Source: an uncultured Roseobacter sp.
Lineage (GTDB): Bacteria > Pseudomonadota > Alphaproteobacteria > Rhodobacterales > Rhodobacteraceae
DNA: 49,213 nt
Reading direction: 5' to 3'
Assembly: GCF_947495025.1 (NCBI RefSeq)
Contig: NZ_CANLXG010000008.1
Span: 1-49,213 of the forward strand
This document shows positions 38,724 to 46,357 of this stretch, piece after piece. How positions within the stretch are numbered: position 1 is the first letter of the stretch; every line of letters starts with the position of its first letter. Under the pieces are notes generated by a model, which was given only the letters and a program-made list of their open reading frames with translations, ran no database searches and was not told the origin of the DNA. The translations under genes were made by a program, and so were the position numbers.

Positions 38724-39947
38724 ATGAGTAAGCGCGCACTGCTCGCGAAAATAATCCAGGATATCAGGGCCAGTTACTGGTTCCTGCCAACCATTCTTGT
38801 GCTGCTGGCCATCGTGCTGGTCCAGGTCACTCTGCGCATTGATTACAGTGCACAGCTGCTGCCCGATGAATGGCGCACCACCCAGGTGGCCGGCGCGCGG
38901 GCGGTGCTGTCGGTCATCGCGGCAGCGGTCATCGGCGTTGCCGGGGTGATGTTTTCGCTGACCATTGTTGCAGTGTCCTTTGCCTCGGGCAATTTCGGGC
39001 CCCGGCTGATCGGGAATTTCATGCAGGACCGGGGCAATCAGTGGAGCCTGGGCATACTGATTGCGACTTTTGTCTATGCGTTGCTGACACTGCGCGCGGT
39101 GCAGAGCCCGTTCGGATCGGAACCCTCCGAGGCCTTTGTGCCGCATTTTTCGATGCTGGTGGCCTTTGGTCTGACCGGTGTGTCGATTCTGACGATGATC
39201 TATTTCGTGCACCACATCCCCGAAATCATCAACGTGTCGAATATCTCGCATACCCTCGGTCGGCGGCTGCGCGACGCGATCACTGCGCTGATAGACGGCC
39301 AGCCAGAGGATGCCCCCGACAGCCAGGTCGAAGCGCCCGCAAACGCGCAGTCAGACGGGATCTGTCTTGCGGGCGACGGCTATATCCAGACCTGGAACCT
39401 TGGGCGTCTGACCCGGCTTGCCGGCGACAATGATCTGGTGGTCGAGGTCTGCCATGAGGCGGGGTCATTTGTGTCGCGGTTTACACCGGTGCTGCGCGTG
39501 CAGAGTGACGGGGGTATCGGTGATGATCTGCGCCAGGAACTGCGGGACTGTTTTGCCATCGGGCCGAAACCTACGGAAACACAGAACCTTCTGTTTGTGG
39601 CCCGGCAGCTGTCCGAGATGGTGGCGCGGGCGCTGTCGCCGGGCGTGAACGATCCCTTTACAGCGATCAACTGTCTGAACTGGATGTATGTGGGGCTGGG
39701 TGCGGCTGCCTGTCATGGTGAGGGGCTGAAGCATCGCCCGCGCGGCAGGGTGCTGTATCCGACGGTAACCTTTGACGACCTTCTTGAGGCGACCTTTGCA
39801 AACAGCCTGCCCTATATCCGGACTGACAGCCTGGTGATGAAACACCTCGAAAGACTGCTGGAGCGGCTCATCTCTGAGACCGGCAACGATGACGCGCGGG
39901 CATCGCTTGAGGCGTTCGCCTCTGAGGTTGCAGAAACGGGCGGATGA
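38724..39947 (+). CDS. DUF2254 family membrane protein
   Basis: The 407-residue protein has four membrane helices in the N-terminal half (YWFLPTILVLLAIVLVQVTL, AVLSVIAAAVIGVAGVMFSLTIVAVSF, LGILIATFVYALLTL, SMLVAFGLTGVSILTMIYFV) with the family motif SFASGNFGPRLIGNFMQDRGNQ, then a soluble domain with ALSPGVNDPFTAINCLNWM. DUF2254 proteins are predicted membrane proteins of unknown role, found in many proteobacteria. It is the last plus-strand gene before the minus-strand operon 48921-39965, and convergent to it with a 17 bp gap. The ribosome site is weak. Confidence 0.88.
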   Translation: MSKRALLAKIIQDIRASYWFLPTILVLLAIVLVQVTLRIDYSAQLLPDEWRTTQVAGARAVLSVIAAAVIGVAGVMFSLTIVAVSFASGNFGPRLIGNFMQDRGNQWSLGILIATFVYALLTLRAVQSPFGSEPSEAFVPHFSMLVAFGLTGVSILTMIYFVHHIPEIINVSNISHTLGRRLRDAITALIDGQPEDAPDSQVEAPANAQSDGICLAGDGYIQTWNLGRLTRLAGDNDLVVEVCHEAGSFVSRFTPVLRVQSDGGIGDDLRQELRDCFAIGPKPTETQNLLFVARQLSEMVARALSPGVNDPFTAINCLNWMYVGLGAAACHGEGLKHRPRGRVLYPTVTFDDLLEATFANSLPYIRTDSLVMKHLERLLERLISETGNDDARASLEAFASEVAETGG

Positions 39948-39964
39948 GCCGGACGCCGCCGCGG

Positions 39965-40483
39965 TTACACACCCGCGCGGCGTCTGAGGTTCCGGACCCG
40001 TGCCCGGACCGAGGCCGCGCTGTCCGATTCCATCTGATCCAGAAGAGATCTGATTTCCGGCGTGTTTCCGTACAATCCGACCAGGGCATCCAGCGCCCAG
40101 GCCCGCAGAAAGGGGCGCGGTGCATCCAGCCGTGCTCTGAGCCAGTGCCCGAGGGCCGGGACAAGCGCGGCAGGGATATCAATACAGCCGATGCTCTGAC
40201 AGATATGCAGTTGCGCCTGCCATGCCGTAATGCGGGGCAGGACCTTTGTCAGGGTGCGCACGGATCGGGGCGAAAGGGTTCGACCCGCCTCAAGCTCTGC
40301 GCGGAGGATCCAGGTCGCACCGTCTGATATCGTGGTGTCCTGGTCAGGGGCGAGTGCGACGAGGGCGGTCAGAAAACCCGGCTGATCCCGGTGGCGGCGC
40401 GTAATCTCTGACAGCGTTGAGGTGTCCCGCCCGTCATATTCTGCCAGTTCTGTCCGCAGGTCTTCGGGCGTCACCATCATCAT
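39965..40483 (-). CDS. HEAT-like repeat protein, last gene of the channel/patatin cluster
   Basis: The 172-residue protein is all alpha-helical. Paired helices such as FLTALVALAPDQDTTISDGATWILRAELEAG and FLRAWALDALVGLYGNTPEIRSLLDQMESD suggest HEAT-like repeats, a protein-interaction scaffold. I do not recognise a named family. It lies 67 bp downstream of the RyR-channel gene at 40551 on the same strand, with a perfect palindrome in the gap, and may be the final member of the cluster or an adjacent unit. Three Met codons at the start leave the exact start uncertain by six bases. Confidence 0.65.
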   Translation of the reverse strand: MMMVTPEDLRTELAEYDGRDTSTLSEITRRHRDQPGFLTALVALAPDQDTTISDGATWILRAELEAGRTLSPRSVRTLTKVLPRITAWQAQLHICQSIGCIDIPAALVPALGHWLRARLDAPRPFLRAWALDALVGLYGNTPEIRSLLDQMESDSAASVRARVRNLRRRAGV

Positions 40484-40531
40484 CCCTGTCTGTCCGGCTG
40501 CGGTGTGCAGTTTACACGACCGGGGCAGGAT

Positions 40532-40547
40532 ACCGGAAGCTTCCGGT
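40532..40547. repeat. Perfect 16-bp palindrome ACCGGAAGCTTCCGGT
   Basis: Four bases downstream of the stop of the channel gene. As RNA it can fold as a six-base stem with loop AGCT. No T-run follows, so it could be an operator, a weak terminator or an mRNA processing site before the HEAT-like gene. Confidence 0.5.
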
Positions 40548-40550
40548 CTG

Positions 40551-42878
40551 TCAGACGATGATCGGTGTCCTGCCCATATCGGTTTCCCAGACTCCGGCAG
40601 CCCGGACCGTCCATGCGGCCTGTCCGTTGCGGGTGTCGAACACCATATGGTCTGCCAGGTTCATCATCGCGTTCTGGATTTCGCCGATAACCTGCTGGTA
40701 GGCGGCGGCGTTCTGTTCAAGGTCGGCATCTGACATGCCCGGTGGACGCATGTCGATCTGCCGAACCGTATGGCCGCTGGCCGCGAGATCCAGCAGAGCG
40801 CGGGCATTGTCGTGCATGGCGGCAAGCACACGCTGCCTTTCGGGGTCTGCCGCACCTGCGGCTACACGGTCGGCTGCTATTCTGTCGACGGTTCTGGTCC
40901 CGGCGGCATTCATCAGAACCAGCCGGGCGGGTCGCCGGCAGCGGCTCTGCCAGGCCTCGGCCAGATGCAGCGCGGCAATTCTGTCAAACCCGGGAGCATT
41001 CGGCGTCAGGATTTCCAGCGTCTGTTCCTGCAGGGCAGGGGTGTCCTGTAACAGTGTCCCGAGAACCTGCTCCATGGCCTTTTTTGTCGCGGTGTTGTCA
41101 ACGGTCAGCGGACCTATCACCCCGATACGCACCAGTTTGCGCCAGCAGGGTTTGTCCGGCTCTGCCTCGTGCCGTTCGATCCCGATGTTCAGGGCGGCCC
41201 GGACATTTGCCTCGTCTTTTTTCCTCTGCGCGGCGGCAAGGTTTTTCCACGAGACCAGCAGGGGATGTTTCTTCTTTTCGTTGTCGCGCACTCCGTTCCG
41301 GGCCTGGACAAATCCTTCGAGCCGCCGCTCGGCGTTCCAGCGGTCATGTTCTGTGCGGGACAGATCCTCTGTCAGGGCGTCATTGCCCAGGGTCGCATTC
41401 CCGGCGAGTGGTTCCAGCCGCAGCCCGGCGAGGCAGTCGTCCGGGGGCGGCTCAAAACCGGCGGCGTAAAAGAGTTCAACGGCCGACAGGGCAGCGCGGT
41501 AGCTCGCCCGCCGGGCAGATGTGTTCATGTTTTCCCATTTGTTCTCAGGCGTTTTTTCGACATCGGGCGCGTTGCGCCAGCGGTTGTGAATGCCGCTTGC
41601 CAGCTCCTGGTAGATGGCCTCCAGGCTCCTATCCTCGGTGTCGAGCGTCCTGCCGCCAAAGGGCACGACCCCGCCGGTCAGATCGCGGAAGCGGGCGGCG
41701 GCAACGGAACTCTGACTGTCGCTGCGCATGAAGACAGGGGCCTTGAGGCAGAGCTGCTCGACCTGCAGCTGTCGCAGGCGCATTGCGATGGCAACATTGC
41801 GTGCGTCATTGCCGGCCGCGACAACGACGGCGGTGATGGGCAGATCTGTTTCGATGCTGCGGATGGCGGTGGCTTTCTGATGTGAACAGCACTCCAGCGC
41901 GTTCATCTCAGCAAAGTCCAGCCGGAAGCCTTCATCGCCGAAATCCTCGTTTTCCAGATCAGGCCTTTCGCTGCGGATGCGCGCGCGTGCAGCATCGATG
42001 TCCCGGTCGACGATTGTCAGCCGCAGCGGCGCGAGGGCCTGGTGGTGACACCGCAGCGCCAGCTCTTCGGCCACCGCAAGGTTGATGCTGCCCATTCCAA
42101 TGAGCACGATATGCACGCGCCGGTGCCCGCGCAGGAGTGCCAGAGAGGTGGGTGCCATGGAGGTGACCAGAGCCCTGGCAACGGTTTCCGAGCGGGAGAT
42201 CAGCGTCGCCTGTTCAAACTCCGGCGACAGCAGATGCAGGTCCCGGGCGACCGAGTTGTCCTCTATCCGCAGCGACAGTCTGATCCCGCTGTTGCGCCCC
42301 TGCGTCCCTGCCAGCCAGGTCCGTGCGCGTTCGACGTTGGTCGCGGTATCGGGGTCTCCGAAAACAATCTGGGCCGGGGATCCCAGTGTTCTGCCGGTTG
42401 CGGTGTCACCGCTCATCTGATCCGGGATCAGAAGCACCCTGCCTGTGCGTTTCGGAACCGTCAGGTTTTCGAGCATTTCGCGGGTGTCGAACACGACCAT
42501 AGCCTGATCGCTGCCGACCATATCCATCGCGTAGCGGGATGCGCCGATAAGGATTGCGTGGCCCTTCATCCGTCCCGCCTGCCAGCGCCGGATGCGCAGC
42601 TGCAGCACCGAAAAGACAACACTGGCGATGGCCGATAACGTGGTGAGCAGACCACTGAACCGCGCAACACTGATCCAGGGGTTGAGTTCGTGAGAGCCGG
42701 GCACGGCGATGTAGCTGTCGTCACCGGTAAAGGCCAGAAAGGAGTGATAGAGCGCGTCCCAGAAGGTGCCCCTGTCACCGGTGGCATAATACTGTGTCCA
42801 CCCGATCAGCCCGCAGGTCAGTGTGACCACGGTACATAAGGCCAGAAAGATCAGGGTGATCCGCGAGGTTTCATTCAT
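40551..42878 (-). CDS. Two-TM channel-like protein with tandem Rossmann (RCK/TrkA-N-like) domains, RyR domain and SLOG-like C-terminus
   Basis: In this 775-residue protein two membrane helices (about 7-27 and 70-93) flank a pore-loop-like segment (TFWDALYHSFLAFTGDDSYI, 38-57) shaped like a 2-TM potassium channel but lacking the TVGYG filter. A Rossmann-like domain starts at 105 (GHAILIGASRYAMD) and another near 252 (HIVLIGMGSINLAVAEEL). RyR domain with TEHDRWNAERRLEGF (W514) and KKHPLLVSWKNL. From about 585, RIGVIGPLTVDN and LEILTPNAPGFDRIAALHL resemble a SLOG nucleotide-sensing domain. I infer a ligand-gated membrane effector. Its ATG overlaps the patatin stop (ATGA), so the two are made together. 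Confidence 0.75.
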   Translation of the reverse strand: MNETSRITLIFLALCTVVTLTCGLIGWTQYYATGDRGTFWDALYHSFLAFTGDDSYIAVPGSHELNPWISVARFSGLLTTLSAIASVVFSVLQLRIRRWQAGRMKGHAILIGASRYAMDMVGSDQAMVVFDTREMLENLTVPKRTGRVLLIPDQMSGDTATGRTLGSPAQIVFGDPDTATNVERARTWLAGTQGRNSGIRLSLRIEDNSVARDLHLLSPEFEQATLISRSETVARALVTSMAPTSLALLRGHRRVHIVLIGMGSINLAVAEELALRCHHQALAPLRLTIVDRDIDAARARIRSERPDLENEDFGDEGFRLDFAEMNALECCSHQKATAIRSIETDLPITAVVVAAGNDARNVAIAMRLRQLQVEQLCLKAPVFMRSDSQSSVAAARFRDLTGGVVPFGGRTLDTEDRSLEAIYQELASGIHNRWRNAPDVEKTPENKWENMNTSARRASYRAALSAVELFYAAGFEPPPDDCLAGLRLEPLAGNATLGNDALTEDLSRTEHDRWNAERRLEGFVQARNGVRDNEKKKHPLLVSWKNLAAAQRKKDEANVRAALNIGIERHEAEPDKPCWRKLVRIGVIGPLTVDNTATKKAMEQVLGTLLQDTPALQEQTLEILTPNAPGFDRIAALHLAEAWQSRCRRPARLVLMNAAGTRTVDRIAADRVAAGAADPERQRVLAAMHDNARALLDLAASGHTVRQIDMRPPGMSDADLEQNAAAYQQVIGEIQNAMMNLADHMVFDTRNGQAAWTVRAAGVWETDMGRTPIIV

Positions 42879-44008
42879 GGCAGGTCTTTCCTGAAGAAGC
42901 TGTCGAGCGACTGGTCAATCTCAGGCTTTGCCGTGATGAAGGCCCGGGTGAGGTCATAGAGTGGCGCAATTACCGCCGGGTCGTCAAACCTGTGGAACCG
43001 GCGCAGGTCGCGCGGCGGCACGGACAGTCCCGCAGCGCGCAGCGGCCCGTGGTCCAGCGGCAGGTCCAGCCGGAGGTGGGAGAAGGCGGGTTGGGGCGTC
43101 AGGTGCTCGTCAGCCAGCGTGCCGAGTTCTGAATTGATTTCCTCGGGCAGCTGCGCCTTTCCCAGCCATTGCATCATGGCCAGCGTATCGGTCTCTGCAT
43201 CTCCGGCCATGCCGCGCAGCGCAAAATATGCAAGGCGCAGAGGGCCAAGACGCGCGGCGAGGTGCGGGGAGACGCGCTGTCTGAAACGGCCGGCACCGAC
43301 GGACAGAACACCGAGCTGATCCGCGCCGGGTGCCCAGTTGAGGCCAAAGGCCCGGACCCTCGCAATCCGCAGGAGTGCCAGGCTGGGGTCATTATAGGGA
43401 GACAGGCCACCATCCACGAAAGTGCCCTGCTGGCCATCACCGATATCCAGTGTCTGCTGGTCAAAGAACGTTGGCGCGGCGGTCGCGGCCCGCAGGATGC
43501 GTGCGACGTCATAATGTCTGTTGCCGGTATAGGAGCCATCCGGCGGGTCATCGAAATAGGGCGCCGAAGGGATATTGTTCAGTACCCACGGGCTGCCTGT
43601 ATCCAGCCGCTTGGTGACGATAGCCAGGTAGGTGCGAAAGCTCTGATCACCCAGGGTCACGTCTCCTATTGTGCTGCGGAACTCCTGTTCCAGCAGAGCA
43701 CCGTCAAACAGCGGCGCCTGACCAATCATGCCGCGCCAGCGGCGTTTCGAGAAAAACGTGGCGGCACGGTCCAGATAGAACGCCCGGATGTCGGACAGTG
43801 GCAGCCCCAGTGCGATGGCAGTTGCAATCAGCGCCCCGGTCGATGTGCCGCCGACAAGATGAAAGACATCGCACAGCCGGGTTCCCTGGCCGAACCTGCG
43901 CTGGCAGGCGGCTTCTGCCGCTTCGAGAAAAGCCACTTCGACGATGCCGCGGACGCCGCCTCCTGACAGCGACAGAATACGTCTGGGAGAGGATTGCGAC
44001 CGTGTCAC
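42875..44008 (-). CDS. Patatin-like phospholipase
   Basis: The 377-residue protein starts at GTG and has all patatin catalytic elements: oxyanion loop GGGVRG (16-21), nucleophile elbow GTSTG (S56) and the DGG motif with D199. Patatins hydrolyse membrane phospholipids; in bacterial immunity CapV-type patatins are activated by cyclic nucleotides and destroy the inner membrane. No signal peptide or secretion tag is visible, so it should act inside the cell. It is coupled by ATGA to the RyR-channel gene and lies downstream of the VirD4-like ATPase after a 219 bp gap containing a 17-bp dyad. Confidence 0.92.
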   Translation of the reverse strand: MTRSQSSPRRILSLSGGGVRGIVEVAFLEAAEAACQRRFGQGTRLCDVFHLVGGTSTGALIATAIALGLPLSDIRAFYLDRAATFFSKRRWRGMIGQAPLFDGALLEQEFRSTIGDVTLGDQSFRTYLAIVTKRLDTGSPWVLNNIPSAPYFDDPPDGSYTGNRHYDVARILRAATAAPTFFDQQTLDIGDGQQGTFVDGGLSPYNDPSLALLRIARVRAFGLNWAPGADQLGVLSVGAGRFRQRVSPHLAARLGPLRLAYFALRGMAGDAETDTLAMMQWLGKAQLPEEINSELGTLADEHLTPQPAFSHLRLDLPLDHGPLRAAGLSVPPRDLRRFHRFDDPAVIAPLYDLTRAFITAKPEIDQSLDSFFRKDLP

Positions 44009-44048
44009 GCTGTGCAGACGCCTCTCGTTTCACCGGGCCGGCGCGTAT

Positions 44049-44065
44049 CTGCCTGTGACAGGCAG
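44049..44065. promoter_or_regulatory. Perfect dyad CTGCCTGT-G-ACAGGCAG before the patatin gene
   Basis: Eight-base perfect arms around one base, 41 bp upstream of the patatin GTG, in the only large gap of the cluster. It may be an operator or attenuator that allows the patatin and second channel to be regulated apart from the first three genes. Confidence 0.5.
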
Positions 44066-44227
44066 CGGCGGCGGGCAGGCACCGGTTGTTCTGCGTGGGT
44101 TATGATCATCTGTCTCACTCTGACGAAAGACTACTGAGCCTGTGGTCCGGCCGGAAGTGAATTCTGCCGGATTGCGGTGCCGGAGACTGCGCCGGGATTT
44201 CAGTCGCCGGCGCTGTCTGCTGCAGCA

Positions 44228-45724
44228 TCAGTCCGACAGTTCCCGTGTGACACGTTCGAAGATGTGACTGTCCAGGGCATTTGGTTTCAGCCGTGCCCGG
44301 GCGGGCGGCGAACTGTCTGCGATGCTGCCGGTCTCGCGCAGATAGGTGCGCGACATGCGGGGCGGCGGCAGCGGGTCCTGGTCGGGATCAAAAAACGGAT
44401 TTGGGTCGAACTGTCCGGCAAACACCGGATCGGTCAGATAATTGGGGAGGCGTGCGACAACGGCCTCGTCCCCCGCGATCTGCAACAGCATTTCGCCCTG
44501 TTCCATTTCCAGAAACTGCCGTCCGGAGATAAAGCCCACAAGGCCGGCCATATCCTCGGCCGCGCCCAGGTTGTTGGCCCCGAATGCCTGAAACACCCGG
44601 CTGTTGTTGACCATGGTCTGCCAGTCCAGCGGATAGAGTGTTTTGAGCTGGCTGACGTCCTGCCAGAAACTCCATGTCTGCAGCCCGTACCCCCGCAGAA
44701 GCGTGATCGCTGTGCGCAGCTGTTCAAGCGTGCCGAGCTGGGCGGCCTCGTCGAGGATAAAGAGAGTGGAAGTGGACGGTTTGCTGCGCCGGCGCAGGAT
44801 CAGCTGGATCAGCGAGCCGATCCACAGCCGCAGCACCCGCCCGTGGCTCTGAAGCATGTGCGGCGGCATCACAATATAGATCGACGTCGGCCCGCCGGTG
44901 ACAATCTCGTCAATGTCGAAGGTTGTGCGCTCCAGACAGTGCTGGATCAGCGGCCCGCGCACAAAGTCGATGCCTTCCTGGGCGAAGGCGATGATTCCGC
45001 CCAGAGTTTCCGAAGCGCCGATGGACAGCGCTCCCTCGATCAGGCGCACTTCGGGGTGGCGGGAGTTTTTCAGCCGTTTTGCCACCAGTTTCTGGTTGGC
45101 CGTCAGTTCGTGCACGACCCGGCGGACTTCACTGAGGGTCTGCTTTTCCTTTGGCAGGTCAGTGACCACATGCAGCACAATACCCAGCAGCAGCTGCTGG
45201 GCGCGGGACACCCAGAACTGGTTCTTGGCGCTGTCGATGCTGTTGGGCAGAAGCGCCATCACCAGAGCGGCCGCCTCGTCGACACTTTCGGGTCTTTCGG
45301 GGCGGATGAGGTCCAGCGGGTTAAAGCCGCCCGGGTCCTCTCTGGTGATACCCATCGGGTCCAGCACGACAACATTTTCCCCGCGTTCCCGGCGCGCACG
45401 GGCGGTAACGGCGGCATTCTCGCCCTTGGGGTCGACAACGATGACAGGCCCCTGGTGCCGCAGAAGAGCCGGAATGATGCATCCGACACCTTTGCCTGCG
45501 CCGGTTGACGCAACGGTTATCAGGTGGCCCTCGTCCTCCATAAGGATCGGATCGATGAACCCGTCTGCCGGTGTCACGGCCGGATCGCCGAAACTGAACC
45601 CGACGGGCGAACGGGCGTGTTCCGTTTCCATCGACCAGCCGACGATCAGACCATCATCCGGCAGGTTTGGCGGGTATTTCAGGGCGGCGGTATCGGGGGG
45701 GAAGGGTATGGAACGCATGGGCAT
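44228..45724 (-). CDS. Soluble VirD4/TraG-like ATPase
   Basis: The 498-residue protein has the type IV coupling protein core: Walker A STGAGKG (73-79), VIVVDPKGENAAVTARARR, a VirD4-like GFNPLDLIRP segment, Walker B LFILDEAAQLG (about 320-330) and FWQDVSQLKTLYP. Such ATPases are DNA or protein translocating hexameric motors. The N-terminal membrane helices of conjugation VirD4 are missing, and no relaxase or T4SS channel is on this plasmid, so it is unlikely to be a conjugation part. It starts 4 bp from the stop of the 209-residue gene, with AGGAG in front, within the same operon. Confidence 0.88.
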   Translation of the reverse strand: MPMRSIPFPPDTAALKYPPNLPDDGLIVGWSMETEHARSPVGFSFGDPAVTPADGFIDPILMEDEGHLITVASTGAGKGVGCIIPALLRHQGPVIVVDPKGENAAVTARARRERGENVVVLDPMGITREDPGGFNPLDLIRPERPESVDEAAALVMALLPNSIDSAKNQFWVSRAQQLLLGIVLHVVTDLPKEKQTLSEVRRVVHELTANQKLVAKRLKNSRHPEVRLIEGALSIGASETLGGIIAFAQEGIDFVRGPLIQHCLERTTFDIDEIVTGGPTSIYIVMPPHMLQSHGRVLRLWIGSLIQLILRRRSKPSTSTLFILDEAAQLGTLEQLRTAITLLRGYGLQTWSFWQDVSQLKTLYPLDWQTMVNNSRVFQAFGANNLGAAEDMAGLVGFISGRQFLEMEQGEMLLQIAGDEAVVARLPNYLTDPVFAGQFDPNPFFDPDQDPLPPPRMSRTYLRETGSIADSSPPARARLKPNALDSHIFERVTRELSD

Positions 45725-45727
45725 GGT

Positions 45728-46357
45728 TCAGGTCTCCTGTCGCAGGCGGCGGATGGCGCCATCGAATATCAGCGCCGGATTACGCGCGACGTCCTCGCGG
45801 AGCGGGGTGTCCGCTTCCATGCTGATATGACCATCGTCCGCGATGCGGAACTGAGCTTCGAAAAGGGTCGAGCCATACAGAACACTGGCTGTCCACAGAT
45901 TGCTTTCCGTATCCAGTGCCGGCTGTCCGACAGGCAGGTCAATGTCCTCTGCCAGCTGATCCGGTGTCGTGATGATCTCGAACGGGCCTTCCTCGCCATG
46001 GACGAAAAAGCAGAAAAACTTCAGATAGGCGCGCTGAACCTCCGGGTCTTCAAGACCAGGTCCGACGTCGGCGTTCAGCCCGTGAATGACCGAGGAATCC
46101 CCGTTGAGTTTGCGGAAACCATCGCGACCGTAAAGACAGCAGACCCATTCCACAGGTTCTGCCGGAGCTTCGGTTCTGATGTCGCACAGGATGTGATCGG
46201 GATAAAACGCCAGCCGGCAGGTTCTCATATTCGTCACCTGCCGTGATCGCCGGATGATCTGAAAATCGAAAAGCCGTTCTGTGAGCAATGCCGTTGTTTC
46301 CGGCGTCAGTTCACGCCAGCCATCATCCGGCACCGGGGAGATCGGGTGTTCTGTCAC
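45728..46357 (-). CDS. FFCFF-domain protein homologous to the STAND NTPase C-terminus
   Basis: I start this 209-residue protein at GTG 46357, which overlaps the previous stop (GTGA) and follows AGAGGAAA. Residues 48-190 align with residues 1329-1497 of the STAND NTPase at 9664-14157: shared features include F-Y-x-D-x-(I/L)-L, LNGxSxxIHxxN, and the striking YLKFFCFFVHGEEGPF (STAND: YLAFFCFFVRGDEGPF), plus W-x-AS-x-x-Y-x-S-x-LF-x-A-x-F-x-I. I know no name for this domain and call it FFCFF here. It may recruit the STAND sensor to this cluster or be an adapter activated by it. Confidence 0.8.
   Translation of the reverse strand: MTEHPISPVPDDGWRELTPETTALLTERLFDFQIIRRSRQVTNMRTCRLAFYPDHILCDIRTEAPAEPVEWVCCLYGRDGFRKLNGDSSVIHGLNADVGPGLEDPEVQRAYLKFFCFFVHGEEGPFEIITTPDQLAEDIDLPVGQPALDTESNLWTASVLYGSTLFEAQFRIADDGHISMEADTPLREDVARNPALIFDGAIRRLRQET

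Noticed and set aside
44177..45508. 443-codon plus-strand frame
   Set aside because: Antisense to the VirD4-like ATPase, with composition typical of shadow frames.
44228..45724. Conjugation or type IV secretion locus
   Set aside because: Only a VirD4-like ATPase without membrane anchor is present. No VirB proteins, relaxase or convincing oriT were seen on the circle.
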